The notes under the pieces are model-generated. The model saw only the letters and a program-made list of their open reading frames with translations, had not been told where the DNA came from and made no database searches. A stretch of DNA of 64,000 nucleotides from Azospirillum griseum (GTDB lineage: Bacteria; Pseudomonadota; Alphaproteobacteria; Azospirillales; Azospirillaceae), in the NCBI RefSeq assembly GCF_003966125.1, contig NZ_RXMA01000005.1, forward strand, positions 124,001-188,000. Reading direction: 5' to 3'. Every line of letters begins with the position of its first letter. Within the stretch, counting starts at the first letter, position 1. Shown one piece after another: positions 25,092-34,461 of this stretch. The position numbers and the translations under genes were made by a program.

Positions 25092-27648
25092 TGATCACCC
25101 GGTTCGGGACGACGATGACTTTGCGGACAGGCTTGCCCTCCAACGCACGTTGCACGTTGGCGTCGGCCAGGGCAACCCGTTCGGCGGAGTCCTTGTCCAG
25201 ATCGCGCGGCAAATCCAGCGTGGCGCGCAGCTTGCCGTTGACCTGGACGGCGATCTTGACGCTGTCCTCCGTCACCAGGGCGGGGTCCGCCTCCGGCCAG
25301 GGCTGGTCGGTCAGCAGGCCCTGATGGCCCAGCGCCACCCACAGCTCTTCGGCCAGATGGGGCATCATCGGGCCGATCAGGCGGACCACCGACTCGAAGC
25401 CTTCGCGCAGCACCCAGGCCTCGCCCTCACCGCTGCCGTCCAGTTCGCCGAGCGCGTTGGACAGTTCGCGCACGCGGGCGACGGCCTTGTTGAAGCGGAA
25501 CTTGTCGAGGTCCTCCGACATCCCGGCGATGGTCTTGTGGACCAGACGGCGGGTCGCTTCGGCCTTGGCGCTCAGCGCGTCGGGTTTGGGCGCGCCAACC
25601 GGGGGCAGGGCCACCGGGGCGTCCGTCACCATGCGCCACAGGCGGTTGATGTAGCGCCACGCGCCATCAATGCCGGATTCCGTCCATTCCAGATCGCGTT
25701 CCGGCGGGCTGTCCGACAGCATGAACAGGCGGGCGGCGTCGGCCCCGTAGGTGCCGATGATGTGCGCCGGGTCCACCACGTTCTTTTTGGACTTCGACAT
25801 CTTTTCGACGCGGCCGACGTTGACCGGGACCTTGGTGTCGCGGTGCACCCACTGGCCCTGGTCGTTCTTTTCCAGATCGGTCGGGGCCAGCCACGCGCCG
25901 CTGTCGGCGTCCTTGTAGGTTTCGTGGTTGACCATGCCCTGGGTGAACAGGCCGGTGAACGGCTCGTCCAGGTTCAGATAGCCGCATGTCTTCAGCGCGC
26001 GGGTCCAGAAGCGCGAATAGAGCAGATGCAGGACGGCGTGTTCGATGCCGCCGATGTACTGGTCCACCCCCAGCCAGTAATCCACCGACTCACGGGTGAA
26101 GCCGGTCGAGTCCTCCTTGGGCGAGCAGAAGCGGGCGAAATACCACGACGACTCGATGAAGGTGTCGAAGGTGTCGGTTTCGCGCAGCGCCGGTTTGCCG
26201 CAGCTCGGGCAGGCGGTGTGTTTCCAGCTCGGGTGATGGGACAGCGGGTTGCCCGGCTTGTCGAAGGTCACATCCTCCGGCAGCACGACGGGCAATTGAT
26301 CGTCGGGAACCGGGACGATGCCGCAGGAGTCGCAATGGATGACCGGGATCGGGCAGCCCCAATAGCGTTGGCGCGACACGCCCCAATCGCGCAGGCGGAA
26401 TTGGGTGGTGCGTTCGCCCTGGCCCGCCGACTCGAGGCGCTTGCCCACCTCCTGCTTGGCCGACTCGACGTCCAGCCCATCCAGGAAACGCGAGTTGCGC
26501 AGCACGCCGGGGCCGGTGTAGGCCTCCGTGTCCACGGTGAAGCTGGCCGGGTCGGCGTCGGCGGGGATGACCACCGGCAGCACCGGCAGGCCGTATTTGC
26601 GGGCGAAGTCCAAATCGCGCTGGTCGTGCGCCGGGCAGGCGAAGATCGCCCCGGTCCCGTATTCCATCAGCACGAAATTGGCGACATAGACCGGCAATTC
26701 CCACGACGGGTCGAGCGGATGCACCACCTTCAGGCCGGTGTCGAACCCGCACTTCTCCGCCGTTTCAATCGCTTCCTCGCTGGTTCCCAGCCGGTTGCAT
26801 TCGGCGATGAACTCCGCCAACTCCGGGTTCGACGCGGCCAGTTCGGCGGCCAACGGGTGGTTGGGCGAAATGGCGGCGAAGGACGCGCCGAACAGCGTGT
26901 CGGGCCGGGTGGTGAAGACCTCCAGCGTGTCGGCCCGGTCCTTCAGCGCGAAGCGGAAGCGCACGCCGGTGGATTTGCCGATCCAGTTTTCCTGCATGAT
27001 GCGGACGCGCTCGGGCCAGCGGTCCAGCGTCTCCAGCCCCTTCAGAAGATCGTCGGCGAAGGCGGTGATCTTCAGGAACCATTGGGACAGCTTGCGCTTT
27101 TCGACCAGCGCGCCGGTGCGCCAGCCGCGCCCGTCGATCACCTGTTCGTTGGCGAGCACGGTGTTGTCCACCGGATCCCAGTTGACCCAGCTTTCCTTGC
27201 GATAGGCCAGACCGGCCTTCAGGAAATCCAGGAACATTTTCTGCTCGTGGCGGTAATATTCCACGTCGCAGGTGGCGATTTCGCGGTCCCAATCGATGGA
27301 CAGGCCCATCGTCTTCAACTGGCCGCGCATGGTCGCGATGTTCTCGCGCGTCCAGCTCGCCGGGTGGGTCTTCTTTTCCAGCGCCGCGTTTTCAGCGGGC
27401 AGGCCGAAGGCGTCCCAGCCCATCGGGTGCAGGACGTTGAAGCCCTTGGCCCGTTTGAAACGGGCGATCACATCGCCGATGGTGTAGTTGCGGACGTGGC
27501 CCATGTGGATGCGCCCCGACGGGTAGGGGAACATCTCCAGCACATAATATTTGGGACGGGACGCGTCCTCGCGCGCGGTGAAGCAGCCCTGGCTTTCCCA
27601 CAGGCTTTGCCACTTCGCTTCGGTTTCCTTGACATTGTAACGCGACAT
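25078..27648 (-). CDS. leuS: Leucine--tRNA ligase
   Basis: 856 residues. Class Ia synthetase with editing. The HIGH-type motif is in [18 protein letters not shown] (about residues 43-60), the CP1 editing domain spans about 220-420, the zinc-type segment is [14 protein letters not shown], and the KMSKS motif is [12 protein letters not shown] (about 617). The ORF is complete with normal length. It heads the leuS-lptE-holA operon and lies downstream of the DUF3576 lipoprotein gene, separated by a region containing a 15-bp tandem duplication. Confidence 0.98.
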   Translation of the reverse strand: MSRYNVKETEAKWQSLWESQGCFTAREDASRPKYYVLEMFPYPSGRIHMGHVRNYTIGDVIARFKRAKGFNVLHPMGWDAFGLPAENAALEKKTHPASWTRENIATMRGQLKTMGLSIDWDREIATCDVEYYRHEQKMFLDFLKAGLAYRKESWVNWDPVDNTVLANEQVIDGRGWRTGALVEKRKLSQWFLKITAFADDLLKGLETLDRWPERVRIMQENWIGKSTGVRFRFALKDRADTLEVFTTRPDTLFGASFAAISPNHPLAAELAASNPELAEFIAECNRLGTSEEAIETAEKCGFDTGLKVVHPLDPSWELPVYVANFVLMEYGTGAIFACPAHDQRDLDFARKYGLPVLPVVIPADADPASFTVDTEAYTGPGVLRNSRFLDGLDVESAKQEVGKRLESAGQGERTTQFRLRDWGVSRQRYWGCPIPVIHCDSCGIVPVPDDQLPVVLPEDVTFDKPGNPLSHHPSWKHTACPSCGKPALRETDTFDTFIESSWYFARFCSPKEDSTGFTRESVDYWLGVDQYIGGIEHAVLHLLYSRFWTRALKTCGYLNLDEPFTGLFTQGMVNHETYKDADSGAWLAPTDLEKNDQGQWVHRDTKVPVNVGRVEKMSKSKKNVVDPAHIIGTYGADAARLFMLSDSPPERDLEWTESGIDGAWRYINRLWRMVTDAPVALPPVGAPKPDALSAKAEATRRLVHKTIAGMSEDLDKFRFNKAVARVRELSNALGELDGSGEGEAWVLREGFESVVRLIGPMMPHLAEELWVALGHQGLLTDQPWPEADPALVTEDSVKIAVQVNGKLRATLDLPRDLDKDSAERVALADANVQRALEGKPVRKVIVVPNRVINVVV

Positions 27649-27721
27649 GGAGGACGCCGTTTCCCGTTGTATCGTTCAGCTTGCGATGAAAGCGGACGGG
27701 CGCATCATGGCCCGCCCCATT

Positions 27722-27751
27722 CGTGTGATGTCTGGCCGTGTGATGTCTGGC
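27722..27751. repeat. 15-bp tandem duplication upstream of leuS
   Basis: CGTGTGATGTCTGGC is exactly doubled (27722-27736, 27737-27751), with a decayed third unit after it, in the gap between the DUF3576 gene and leuS. Confidence 0.88.
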
Positions 27752-27758
27752 CGTATGG

Positions 27759-28301
27759 TCACTGGCGCGTGGCGGCCTGGGCGGCGACCCGCAGCTGGCG
27801 GGCGCGGGTCAGAACCGCGTCTTCCAGCGTGCCCGCCGTGTCGTTGCCGACGGTGGTGTCGCGCCAGTCGTTGCCGGTGCGCTGCTGCTTGAACACCGAC
27901 ACCCGCACGCCGTCGGCGCGCAGCTGCTTGTCCATGATGTACAGGTTGACCTTGAACCGCTCGTTCGGGGTTTCCGGGGCGGTGTACCAGTCGGTCAGGA
28001 TGACGCCGCCGAAGGGATCGGCCGAGGCGATCGGCATGAAGGACAGGGTGTCGAGCGCGGCGCGCCACAGGAAGCTGTTGACGCCCAGACCGTTGGCGCT
28101 GTCCTGCTCCCCGGTGCCACGCTTGTTCTTGCCGAACAGGTTGAAGCCACCCTCGGTGCCGAGGATGCTGCCGTACTTATAATCCTTCTTCATTTGCTCT
28201 TCCATCGTCTCGGTCTTGCCGCCCCAACTGGAGCAGCCAGCGGTCGCGAGCGACCCGACGACGAGGACGGAGAGGAGCTTCAAGGCATGGACACGGCGCA
28301 T
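27759..28301 (-). CDS. DUF3576 lipoprotein
   Basis: 180 residues from MRRVHALKLL. Signal with lipobox ATAGCSSWGG (Cys near residue 23). The mature part YKYGSILGTEGGFNLFGKN then LGVNSFLWRAALDTLSFMP and ASADPFGGVILTDWYT is the DUF3576 signature. It is an outer-membrane or periplasmic lipoprotein of unknown function that usually precedes leuS-lptE-holA in Rhodospirillales, which suggests an envelope role. The longer frame from 28478 is discarded since it hides the signal peptide. Confidence 0.9.
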   Translation of the reverse strand: MRRVHALKLLSVLVVGSLATAGCSSWGGKTETMEEQMKKDYKYGSILGTEGGFNLFGKNKRGTGEQDSANGLGVNSFLWRAALDTLSFMPIASADPFGGVILTDWYTAPETPNERFKVNLYIMDKQLRADGVRVSVFKQQRTGNDWRDTTVGNDTAGTLEDAVLTRARQLRVAAQAATRQ

Positions 28302-28430
28302 GATTTGGAAACCCAACGTCAAGAATGGGGATGTGCGCACGATGCCGTGCACAGGTGCCGCTGAAAAGACCATAAAAACCCGACCGGACGCAACAGGGGA
28401 GAGTGTGGCCACCAGGGCAAAAGCCGGGTC

Positions 28431-28461
28431 AAAAAAAAGCGGCAGCCCGAAGGCTGCCGCT
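28431..28461 (-). terminator. Strong terminator after the first porin
   Basis: AGCGGCAGCC (28438-28447) and GGCTGCCGCT (28452-28461) form a perfect 10-bp stem. On the minus strand the loop is TTCG, a stable tetraloop, and eight T follow (28431-28438). It terminates the porin gene at 28499. Confidence 0.92.
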
Positions 28462-28498
28462 TTCCTGGAACCATCCAACAGAGATCGGTTGATCTCTA

Positions 28499-29599
28499 TT
28501 AGAAGGAGAGCCAGCTGCGAACGATGAAGACGTTCGCCTTGTCGTCGTTGGCGGCGAGGTTGGTCTCGTCGTCGAACTTGACGTAGGCGTACTCGGCACC
28601 AACCACCAGACCCGGGGCGACCTTGTAGTTCGCACCGATCGAGTAGTAGTCCTGCTTGTCCTTGCCGGCGATGGCCTGGCTGCCCTCTTCCGAACCGTGG
28701 GTGTAACCAACGCCGACCGTGATCGGGCCGGTGACGTACTGCGCACCAACGTTCCAGACCTGGAAGTTCGACTTGCGGGCCGAAGCCTTGGTCAGGCCGG
28801 AGTCGTACTTGTTGATGTAACCACCGCCCAGCGTGAAGCCGGCGTAGTCGATCGACAGGCCAGCCTGGAGAGCCGACAGACCTTCGACAGTCGACAGCTC
28901 GTTGCGGCCACCGGTGTAGCCAACGCCAGCCTTGACGCCAACGCCCGAGAAGGTCTCGGCGTAGTTCAGGCCCAGTTCCCAGATGTCCTGGTAGCCAGCG
29001 GTGGTGTTCTTCACGCGGTCAATGTCGGTGAAGTTGCTGCTGGGCTGCGGGGTGAACGAACCACCGACCTGGAAGCCCGAGAAGCGCGGCGAGGCGTAGA
29101 ACACCTTGGTGCCACGGCTGTTGTCGGTCAGGGTCAGATCGGCCAGACGGGTGGTGATGCCCGTGCCGTTGCCGGTCGAGGCCCAGTTGACCGGCTCGTC
29201 CCAGAAGCCCAGGAACGAGTAGTCGATCGGACGGAACACCGCACCCATATCGTCGCTGTAGCTGTTCGACACGCCCAGACGGACATGGCCGAAGCTGCCG
29301 TTCAGGAACATGTAGCCACGATCCGCTTCGGTGACGCGGTCGTTGGTGTTGTTGCGCAGACGCAGACGAGCGCCGTACTCAAGGCCGTTGTCGGCCTTGG
29401 CCGAGGCAACGATGTTCAGGCGGAAGCGGTTGTTGAACTCGGTCGAACGGCGGTTGGTGTCGCGGTCCTGGTCGACGAAGCCGGCCTGGAAGAACGCATC
29501 GCCACCGATCTTGAGATCGAACTTCGCCTGGGCGTTGGCGGTCCCGGCGCCCAGCGCCAGCGCAATGGCCGCAGCGCCGGCCAGAAGATTACGGTTCAT
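28499..29599 (-). CDS. Porin (Gram-negative general porin, Porin_4 type)
   Basis: 366 residues. The signal peptide AIALALGAGTANAQA is followed by a beta-barrel sequence: alternating strands, GLEYGARLRLRNNTND, FYASPRFSGFQVGG, and a C-terminal Phe (RSWLSF) needed for BAM insertion. It forms water-filled outer-membrane channels; selectivity is unknown. Start MNRN at 29599 is preceded by GGAGACAACACC. It is divergent from a paralogue at 30196 that shares the AKADNGLEYGARLRLR segment. Confidence 0.93.
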   Translation of the reverse strand: MNRNLLAGAAAIALALGAGTANAQAKFDLKIGGDAFFQAGFVDQDRDTNRRSTEFNNRFRLNIVASAKADNGLEYGARLRLRNNTNDRVTEADRGYMFLNGSFGHVRLGVSNSYSDDMGAVFRPIDYSFLGFWDEPVNWASTGNGTGITTRLADLTLTDNSRGTKVFYASPRFSGFQVGGSFTPQPSSNFTDIDRVKNTTAGYQDIWELGLNYAETFSGVGVKAGVGYTGGRNELSTVEGLSALQAGLSIDYAGFTLGGGYINKYDSGLTKASARKSNFQVWNVGAQYVTGPITVGVGYTHGSEEGSQAIAGKDKQDYYSIGANYKVAPGLVVGAEYAYVKFDDETNLAANDDKANVFIVRSWLSF

Positions 29600-30195
29600 G
29601 GTGTTGTCTCCATCCTGGCAACAATATTCATACAGCCCGGTTTGTTCCGCAGCCATGCCCAGTGGTACGCACAGCCGAGGCGAGCGACAAGCGGGAAACA
29701 CGCCGCCCGCTGCGTTGATGGAACAGTGTGGCAAGTTTAGCACAATTTCACAGGGTCCCGCTCTCCAGGCCCGGTGCGCCGCAAACGATGGAACGGCACG
29801 GGCAGTGAAACGAGGCGGGGTGGACACACCCCCTTTGGTTTTGGACTTGTGTTCTTTGCCGTGCAACGGGACGAAAACGCGGAACGTGCTGTTTTCGACT
29901 CGGTCGAGAGCCTTTGTTGCATTGCAATGACTCCCGCCATGTCCTGACATCACGCAAGACGACAGCGCAGTGACTATTTAATCGGCAAAAAGCCTAAAAA
30001 ATGACACACAGGAATATCAAGTTGCAGCAGAGCATAGATTGCTGAAGTATCCAACAAATTGGCTGTGTCGAAAGTGCAACTTGTTCAACCGATCATGCGG
30101 TGGTTTTGTTTCAACGCTTGTAGGAAATATGACAACCGCGTTTATTCTCAAAGCTCACCCGAGGGACGGGTTTGGATAAGAAGGACAACATCATC
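29600..30195. other. Control region between the divergent porins
   Basis: Nearly 600 bases with no gene. The right half (29940-30170) is AT-rich. TTGTTT-N16-TATGAC near 30106-30133 is a plausible promoter for the right porin. TTGCATTGCAA (about 29917) is a short perfect palindrome. Long leaders are common for porin genes regulated by small RNAs or by response regulators, but no such site can be named here. Confidence 0.5.
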
Positions 30196-31287
30196 ATGAA
30201 GCGCTCACTCCTCATTGGTTGCGCCGTGTCGGCCATCGTTTGCGCCGCTGGTGCCGCTTCGGCCCAGACCAAGTCGAAGTTCGACATTCTGGTCGGCGGT
30301 GACGCCTATTTCCTGGCCGCCTATGCCAAGGAAGATGTGACGACCAACGCCAACGGCCGCACGACCGAGTTCAGCAACCGTTTCCGTCTGCACTTCACCC
30401 CGACGGCCAAGGCTGACAACGGTCTGGAATATGGTGCCCGCCTGCGTCTGCGCGCCGCGAACGCCAACCGCACGGTCGATGCCGATCGCGGCTTCCTGTT
30501 CGTCAACGGCGCCTTCGGGACCGTCCAGGCCGGTGTCATCAACGGTCTGGGCGACGAGTACGGCAACATCGGCCCGAACGTTGACGGCATTGGCGGCACG
30601 CCGGACGGCAACGCCCTGAACTTCTACGCGGGCAGCCTGCCCTACGCGCTGGGCAACCTGCGCACCCAGGAATCGGGCGACAACGCCACCAAGCTGGTCT
30701 ATCTGACCCCGACCTTCTCGGGCCTGCAGCTGGGTGCCGCCTACACCCCGCGCACCGGTGACTATTACACCTCGATCAACCGCACCAAGAACACCACCAA
30801 CTACTTCGACACCGGCGAAGTCGGTGCCTTCTACAAGGGCGCTTATGGTGCGGTGTCGGTTGACGCCAGCGTCGAGTACATCTTCGGCAACGCCGGTGTT
30901 TCGACCGTCCAGGATCTCAGCTCGGTCCACACCGGTGTGACCGTTGGCTATGGTGCGTTCAAGATCGGCGGCAGCTACGCCTACAGCGGCAAGAGCGGTC
31001 ACGCCACCACGGCGCGGAACCTGGACAAGAATCAGGTTTGGATCCTGGGTGCGCAGTATGCGACCGGCCCGCTCACCTTCGCCGCCACCTACACCGACGC
31101 CAAGGGCGGTGTTGAGAGCTTTGCGGCGACCACCAACGCCAAGGCTCATCTGTGGCAAGCGGGCGTCACCTACGCCGTTGCGCCCGGCCTGACCACCAGC
31201 CTGGAATACAGCTTCCTGGACAACAAGGTTGGCACCGTCAACAACGACGCCAACATCGTCCTGATCGACACGCGCATCGCGTTCTGA
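30196..31287 (+). CDS. Porin (Porin_4 type), paralogue of the upstream porin
   Basis: 363 residues. Signal peptide ending AAGAASAQ; barrel sequence with GLEYGARLRLRAANANRTV, KLVYLTPTFSGLQLGAAYTP and a terminal Phe (LIDTRIAF). ATG 30196 is preceded by AAGAAGGACAACATC; a TTG at 30172 is possible but less likely. It is similar in length and layout to the divergent porin (28499-29599), so the pair probably arose by duplication and may be expressed under different conditions. Confidence 0.93.
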   Translation: MKRSLLIGCAVSAIVCAAGAASAQTKSKFDILVGGDAYFLAAYAKEDVTTNANGRTTEFSNRFRLHFTPTAKADNGLEYGARLRLRAANANRTVDADRGFLFVNGAFGTVQAGVINGLGDEYGNIGPNVDGIGGTPDGNALNFYAGSLPYALGNLRTQESGDNATKLVYLTPTFSGLQLGAAYTPRTGDYYTSINRTKNTTNYFDTGEVGAFYKGAYGAVSVDASVEYIFGNAGVSTVQDLSSVHTGVTVGYGAFKIGGSYAYSGKSGHATTARNLDKNQVWILGAQYATGPLTFAATYTDAKGGVESFAATTNAKAHLWQAGVTYAVAPGLTTSLEYSFLDNKVGTVNNDANIVLIDTRIAF

Positions 31288-31308
31288 TCGACAGCGGGGC
31301 TGTTGCGG

Positions 31309-31341
31309 AAAAAGGCGGCGGGGCAACCCGTCGCCTTTTTT
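31309..31341 (+). terminator. Strong terminator after the second porin
   Basis: AAAAAGGCGGCGGG (31309-31322) and CCCGTCGCCTTTTT (31327-31340) pair over 14 positions with one G-T, loop GCAA, with T tract on the right. The A tract on the left could also serve the opposite strand. Confidence 0.92.
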
Positions 31342-31421
31342 CATGCCGTCGCGTCGCTGCTCCCGTCACATATGGTGCCGTGAGCGTCATTGGTCGCCGA
31401 GTCGCTGCGACCACGCAGCGT

Positions 31422-31967
31422 TCACTTGGGCTTTTTGGTGCTTGCGGTTTCACACAGCATCAACAGGGCGGCGTCCTGCATGGGAACCCAGACCAACAGG
31501 ATGTTGCGTTTGCTTTTGTCAGCGAACTGGGCAACGGTTTCCTTGTCGGCGATGGCCGCCGAGGTTGAGGCGGTGATTTTGTAGCCGTTCTTGGCCAGAG
31601 CCGATTGCGCGGCCGAAAAAAGGCTGTCGAGGGTGGCCTGGCTGCCCTTCTCGAACTCCCACCCAAATTGCTCCTGCTTGCCGCACTGCCGGTTGTCATC
31701 GGCGGCGATCTTGTTCAAATAGGCGCGGTAGGTGCCATCATCCGTCAGTGGAAAGGCAGGAATGGCGAACGGGATCTGCGTCAACGGCGATCCGGCCATC
31801 ACGCGCGGCTTGTCGGATTTGCCAGAGGGGGCCTGACCGGCCTGCGCCTGCCCTTGGGCGGCGGCTTTGGTTTCGGCCTGAACCTGTTGAGCGGTCATGA
31901 GCATGACCATCGCCGCCAATGCTGTGGCGGCTGCTGAACGGGCCGTCCGGTGCAACCGATTCCGCAT
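31422..31967 (-). CDS. Exported hypothetical protein
   Basis: 181 residues with a signal peptide (ATALAAMVMLMTAQQVQA). Not recognised. After an Ala/Gln-rich linker, the mature domain has ADDNRQCGKQEQFGWEFEKG, SAAQSALAKNGYKITAS and NILLVWVPMQDAALLMLCET, with two Cys that might form a disulfide. It is probably a small periplasmic domain. It sits between the porin terminator and the divergent yggS gene. Confidence 0.75.
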   Translation of the reverse strand: MRNRLHRTARSAAATALAAMVMLMTAQQVQAETKAAAQGQAQAGQAPSGKSDKPRVMAGSPLTQIPFAIPAFPLTDDGTYRAYLNKIAADDNRQCGKQEQFGWEFEKGSQATLDSLFSAAQSALAKNGYKITASTSAAIADKETVAQFADKSKRNILLVWVPMQDAALLMLCETASTKKPK

Positions 31968-32061
31968 GGGGGAACTCCTTTGGGTGCTTGCGTTTGAACA
32001 GGCTGTCCGCTACCACGCCGGACGGTCTCCTGTACACCCCACCGACCAGAAAGGGCTTGCC

Positions 32062-32781
32062 ATGACGGGCGCTCAGGCCATGGATTCTCACCAGAACGCC
32101 GATGGTGCGGTGGCCGCGCGGTTGCGCGAGGTCCGCCGCCGCATCGCCGAGTCGCTGGCATCGGCGGTGGGGGAAGCACCACTGTCGACCACGCTGGTGG
32201 CGGTGTCGAAAACCCATCCGGTGGAGGCGGTTGAAGAGGCGTTGGCGGTTGGGCAGCGCGTGTTCGGCGAAAACCGCGTGCAAGAGGCCAAAAGCAAGTT
32301 TCCTGACTTGAAGGCGCGGTTTCCAGACCTGGAGTTGCATCTGATTGGCCCGCTTCAAACCAACAAGGTCAAGGACGCGGTCGCCCTGTTCGATGTGATT
32401 CAAACGTTGGACCGGCCCAAACTGGCCGAAGCGTTGGCCGATGAGATGGCGAAATCCGGTCGCCGCCCGCGCTGCCTGATCGAGGTCAACACGGGAGAGG
32501 AACCGCAAAAGGCCGGGATCGCTCCGGCGGACGTCGAGTCGTTTCTGGCTGATTGCCGGAATCGCCTGGGTTTGCCGGTCACGGGGTTGATGTGCATCCC
32601 GCCGGTGGACGAGGAACCGGCGATGCATTTCGCTCTTCTCTCCGACATGGCCCGCCGTTTGGGTCTGGCCGAGATCAGCATGGGGATGAGCGGCGACTAT
32701 GAGACCGCCATCCGTTTCGGGGCCACCCATGTTCGAGTCGGCACGGCGATTTTCGGTTCCCGCCCTTATCCGGCGGGCTGA
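32062..32781 (+). CDS. yggS: YggS family PLP homeostasis protein
   Basis: 239 residues. The PLPBP/YggS family binds pyridoxal phosphate and balances vitamin B6 and amino-acid pools. The PLP-Lys motif is LVAVSKTHP (about residue 45), with FGENRVQEAKSKF, LHLIGPLQTNKVKDA and the phosphate site MGMSGDYETAIRFGATHVRVGTAIFG. AGAAAGGG precedes the ATG. The 3' end overlaps the L,D-transpeptidase-like gene by 16 bases. Confidence 0.95.
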   Translation: MTGAQAMDSHQNADGAVAARLREVRRRIAESLASAVGEAPLSTTLVAVSKTHPVEAVEEALAVGQRVFGENRVQEAKSKFPDLKARFPDLELHLIGPLQTNKVKDAVALFDVIQTLDRPKLAEALADEMAKSGRRPRCLIEVNTGEEPQKAGIAPADVESFLADCRNRLGLPVTGLMCIPPVDEEPAMHFALLSDMARRLGLAEISMGMSGDYETAIRFGATHVRVGTAIFGSRPYPAG

Positions 32782-33311
32782 CCGGTCGGATTTGGCCCGA
32801 TGGGGGGCGGGACCGTCAGCGCGCTCCCCGGTCCACAATCGGCCAGCAGCGCCAGCAGATCGTCCAAGGCCAGGGCGACGCAGCCCGCCGTTGGGTCCCA
32901 ATCCGGGCGGGCGATGTGCAGAAACACCGCGCTGCCCAACCCGGCGATCACCGGGTCGTCGTTGTGGCCCATCACCACGATCACGTCATAGACACCATCC
33001 TCCCGCCACAGCGCCTCGTGGCTGGTCGGGTGCGGGCGCGTGACCGGGCGGTTGTAGGCCGGATCCTCCGGCGCGTCGCACCAGCCATCGCTCGGATTGA
33101 TGGGGCGGATGGGCAGGCCGGTGGCGGGTTGCGTCAACCGGTCGGCCCGCCACAACACCCGGCGCAGCGGAAAGCGACCGACTGGCGTGGCCCCATCGCC
33201 CTCGCGCTTGTCGGTGCGCACGCCGCCGCGTCCCAGCGCGCAGCGGGCACGGCGATGGTTCCACATCACCCAGCCGTCCGGATCGACGGTGATCTCCACG
33301 GCCCCGCTCAT
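32766..33311 (-). CDS. L,D-transpeptidase-like protein (COG3786 type)
   Basis: 181 residues with no evident signal peptide. It matches the YkuD-fold branch COG3786: DAPEDPAYNRPVTRPHPTSH, then EALWREDGVYDVIVVMGHN, GSAVFLHIARP and the catalytic PTAGCVAL (Cys about residue 150, His about 138). The Arg usual after the Cys in classical YkuD enzymes is Ala here. It is probably a peptidoglycan cross-linking or editing enzyme, although export is unclear. Its start overlaps the stop of the gene at 33308 (ATGA). Confidence 0.85.
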   Translation of the reverse strand: MSGAVEITVDPDGWVMWNHRRARCALGRGGVRTDKREGDGATPVGRFPLRRVLWRADRLTQPATGLPIRPINPSDGWCDAPEDPAYNRPVTRPHPTSHEALWREDGVYDVIVVMGHNDDPVIAGLGSAVFLHIARPDWDPTAGCVALALDDLLALLADCGPGSALTVPPPIGPNPTGQPAG

Positions 33312-34234
33312 CCGGACACCCGCAGGGCCGGTGCGGCGGGCTGCGCGGTTTTGCGCGACTGTTCGTATTTGGCGAGGTTGCGCATCATCGTTTCCGACAA
33401 GGCTTCGGGGGTGGCCGCCGTCGGCGCGTTGCCATTGGCCGCCTGCGCGTTGACCATCGTGGAGCCGGTCATCGGCGCGGCGAACTTCGGTGCGCTGTGC
33501 TTGGCCAGGGCGGAACTGGCCAGCGGGGTGTCGCGCGCGGGCATCTTGCTGGGTGTCGGCACCGCTCCACCGGACAGGCTGCTGACCGGCGTCGGTCCCG
33601 GCCCGGCGGCGGACAGACGGATTGGGCCACCGGCCCCGCCGTTGGCCTCGGTTGCGGCCCGCTGCGGAGCGGCGGCGCTGGGCGTGGTGGAGGCGGCCGC
33701 CTGGGGGGTGGCCATCTGGGGGATGGTCTGCGGCGGGGTGGGGGTGGTCTGCGCGACTTGCACCGCCGCGCCGTTGGTCGTGGGTGCGGTGGAAGGAACC
33801 ACGGGGGAGCCGGTGGTGGAGGCCGTCGCCGTCCCCCCCGTGGTGGTCGCAACGGCAACCGGGGCGGCGGGATGGACGCCCTCCCCGAAGCCGAGCGAAG
33901 CCATGACGTGATCGCCCACATCTTTGCCGCTGGATTGTTCGATCACCGCGTTGGTGACAGACACCAGACCGCCGACGACGCCGCCATACAAGAAGCCACC
34001 CATCACCCGCGCGGCGGGATTCAGGGTGTCACCGGTCAGGTTGCGGTAGAGCGTGCCAATGATCGGCAGATGCTGAAGCGGGTTGATGACGTCCAGGATG
34101 TCGCCAAAGGACAGATCGTTCGGGATCTCAACCCGTTCGCCGTCGCGGCTGACCATCGTCGTGGTTTCACGCTCGCGGGCAACCACCGGGCGGGTGGCGG
34201 CGGTGCTGTCGTAGGACGCGGCGTCGATGGCCAT
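33308..34234 (-). CDS. Hypothetical protein with conserved N-terminal patch
   Basis: 308 residues. The first 110 residues look folded: IPNDLSFGDILDVINPLQHL, PIIGTLYRNLTGDTLNPAAR and VMGGFLYGGVVGGLVSVTNA, the last a probable glycine-rich hydrophobic segment. The rest is a long Ala/Pro/Thr-rich linker with no fixed structure and an alkaline end (MRNLAKYEQSRK). Not recognised; there is no signal peptide. It is coupled by ATGA overlap to the L,D-transpeptidase-like gene, which suggests an envelope role. Confidence 0.75.
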   Translation of the reverse strand: MAIDAASYDSTAATRPVVARERETTTMVSRDGERVEIPNDLSFGDILDVINPLQHLPIIGTLYRNLTGDTLNPAARVMGGFLYGGVVGGLVSVTNAVIEQSSGKDVGDHVMASLGFGEGVHPAAPVAVATTTGGTATASTTGSPVVPSTAPTTNGAAVQVAQTTPTPPQTIPQMATPQAAASTTPSAAAPQRAATEANGGAGGPIRLSAAGPGPTPVSSLSGGAVPTPSKMPARDTPLASSALAKHSAPKFAAPMTGSTMVNAQAANGNAPTAATPEALSETMMRNLAKYEQSRKTAQPAAPALRVSG

Positions 34235-34461
34235 GGGCGTGTCTCCCGGCGAAGGTTGCTGACCAGGAAAGCAAGGGGTGTGCCAACAACAGCAAGGGAT
34301 TTCGGGAGCAACGACTCGGTGAAAAGGGCGGATTTCACCGCTCCAAAGCCACGGCCACCCGGAATCGGATTCCCCCAGGGGAGGGCGGCGGCAAAAACTG
34401 CCGGTCGGTCGGGCGCGCTGGGGCGATTCCTGCCCGCCGCGCTCAACCGACGGCGGCGCGG

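Noticed and set aside
25150-28182. 1010-codon plus-strand frame opposite leuS
   Set aside because: Antisense shadow of leuS and the DUF3576 gene, with His/Gln/Arg-rich composition and no recognisable family.
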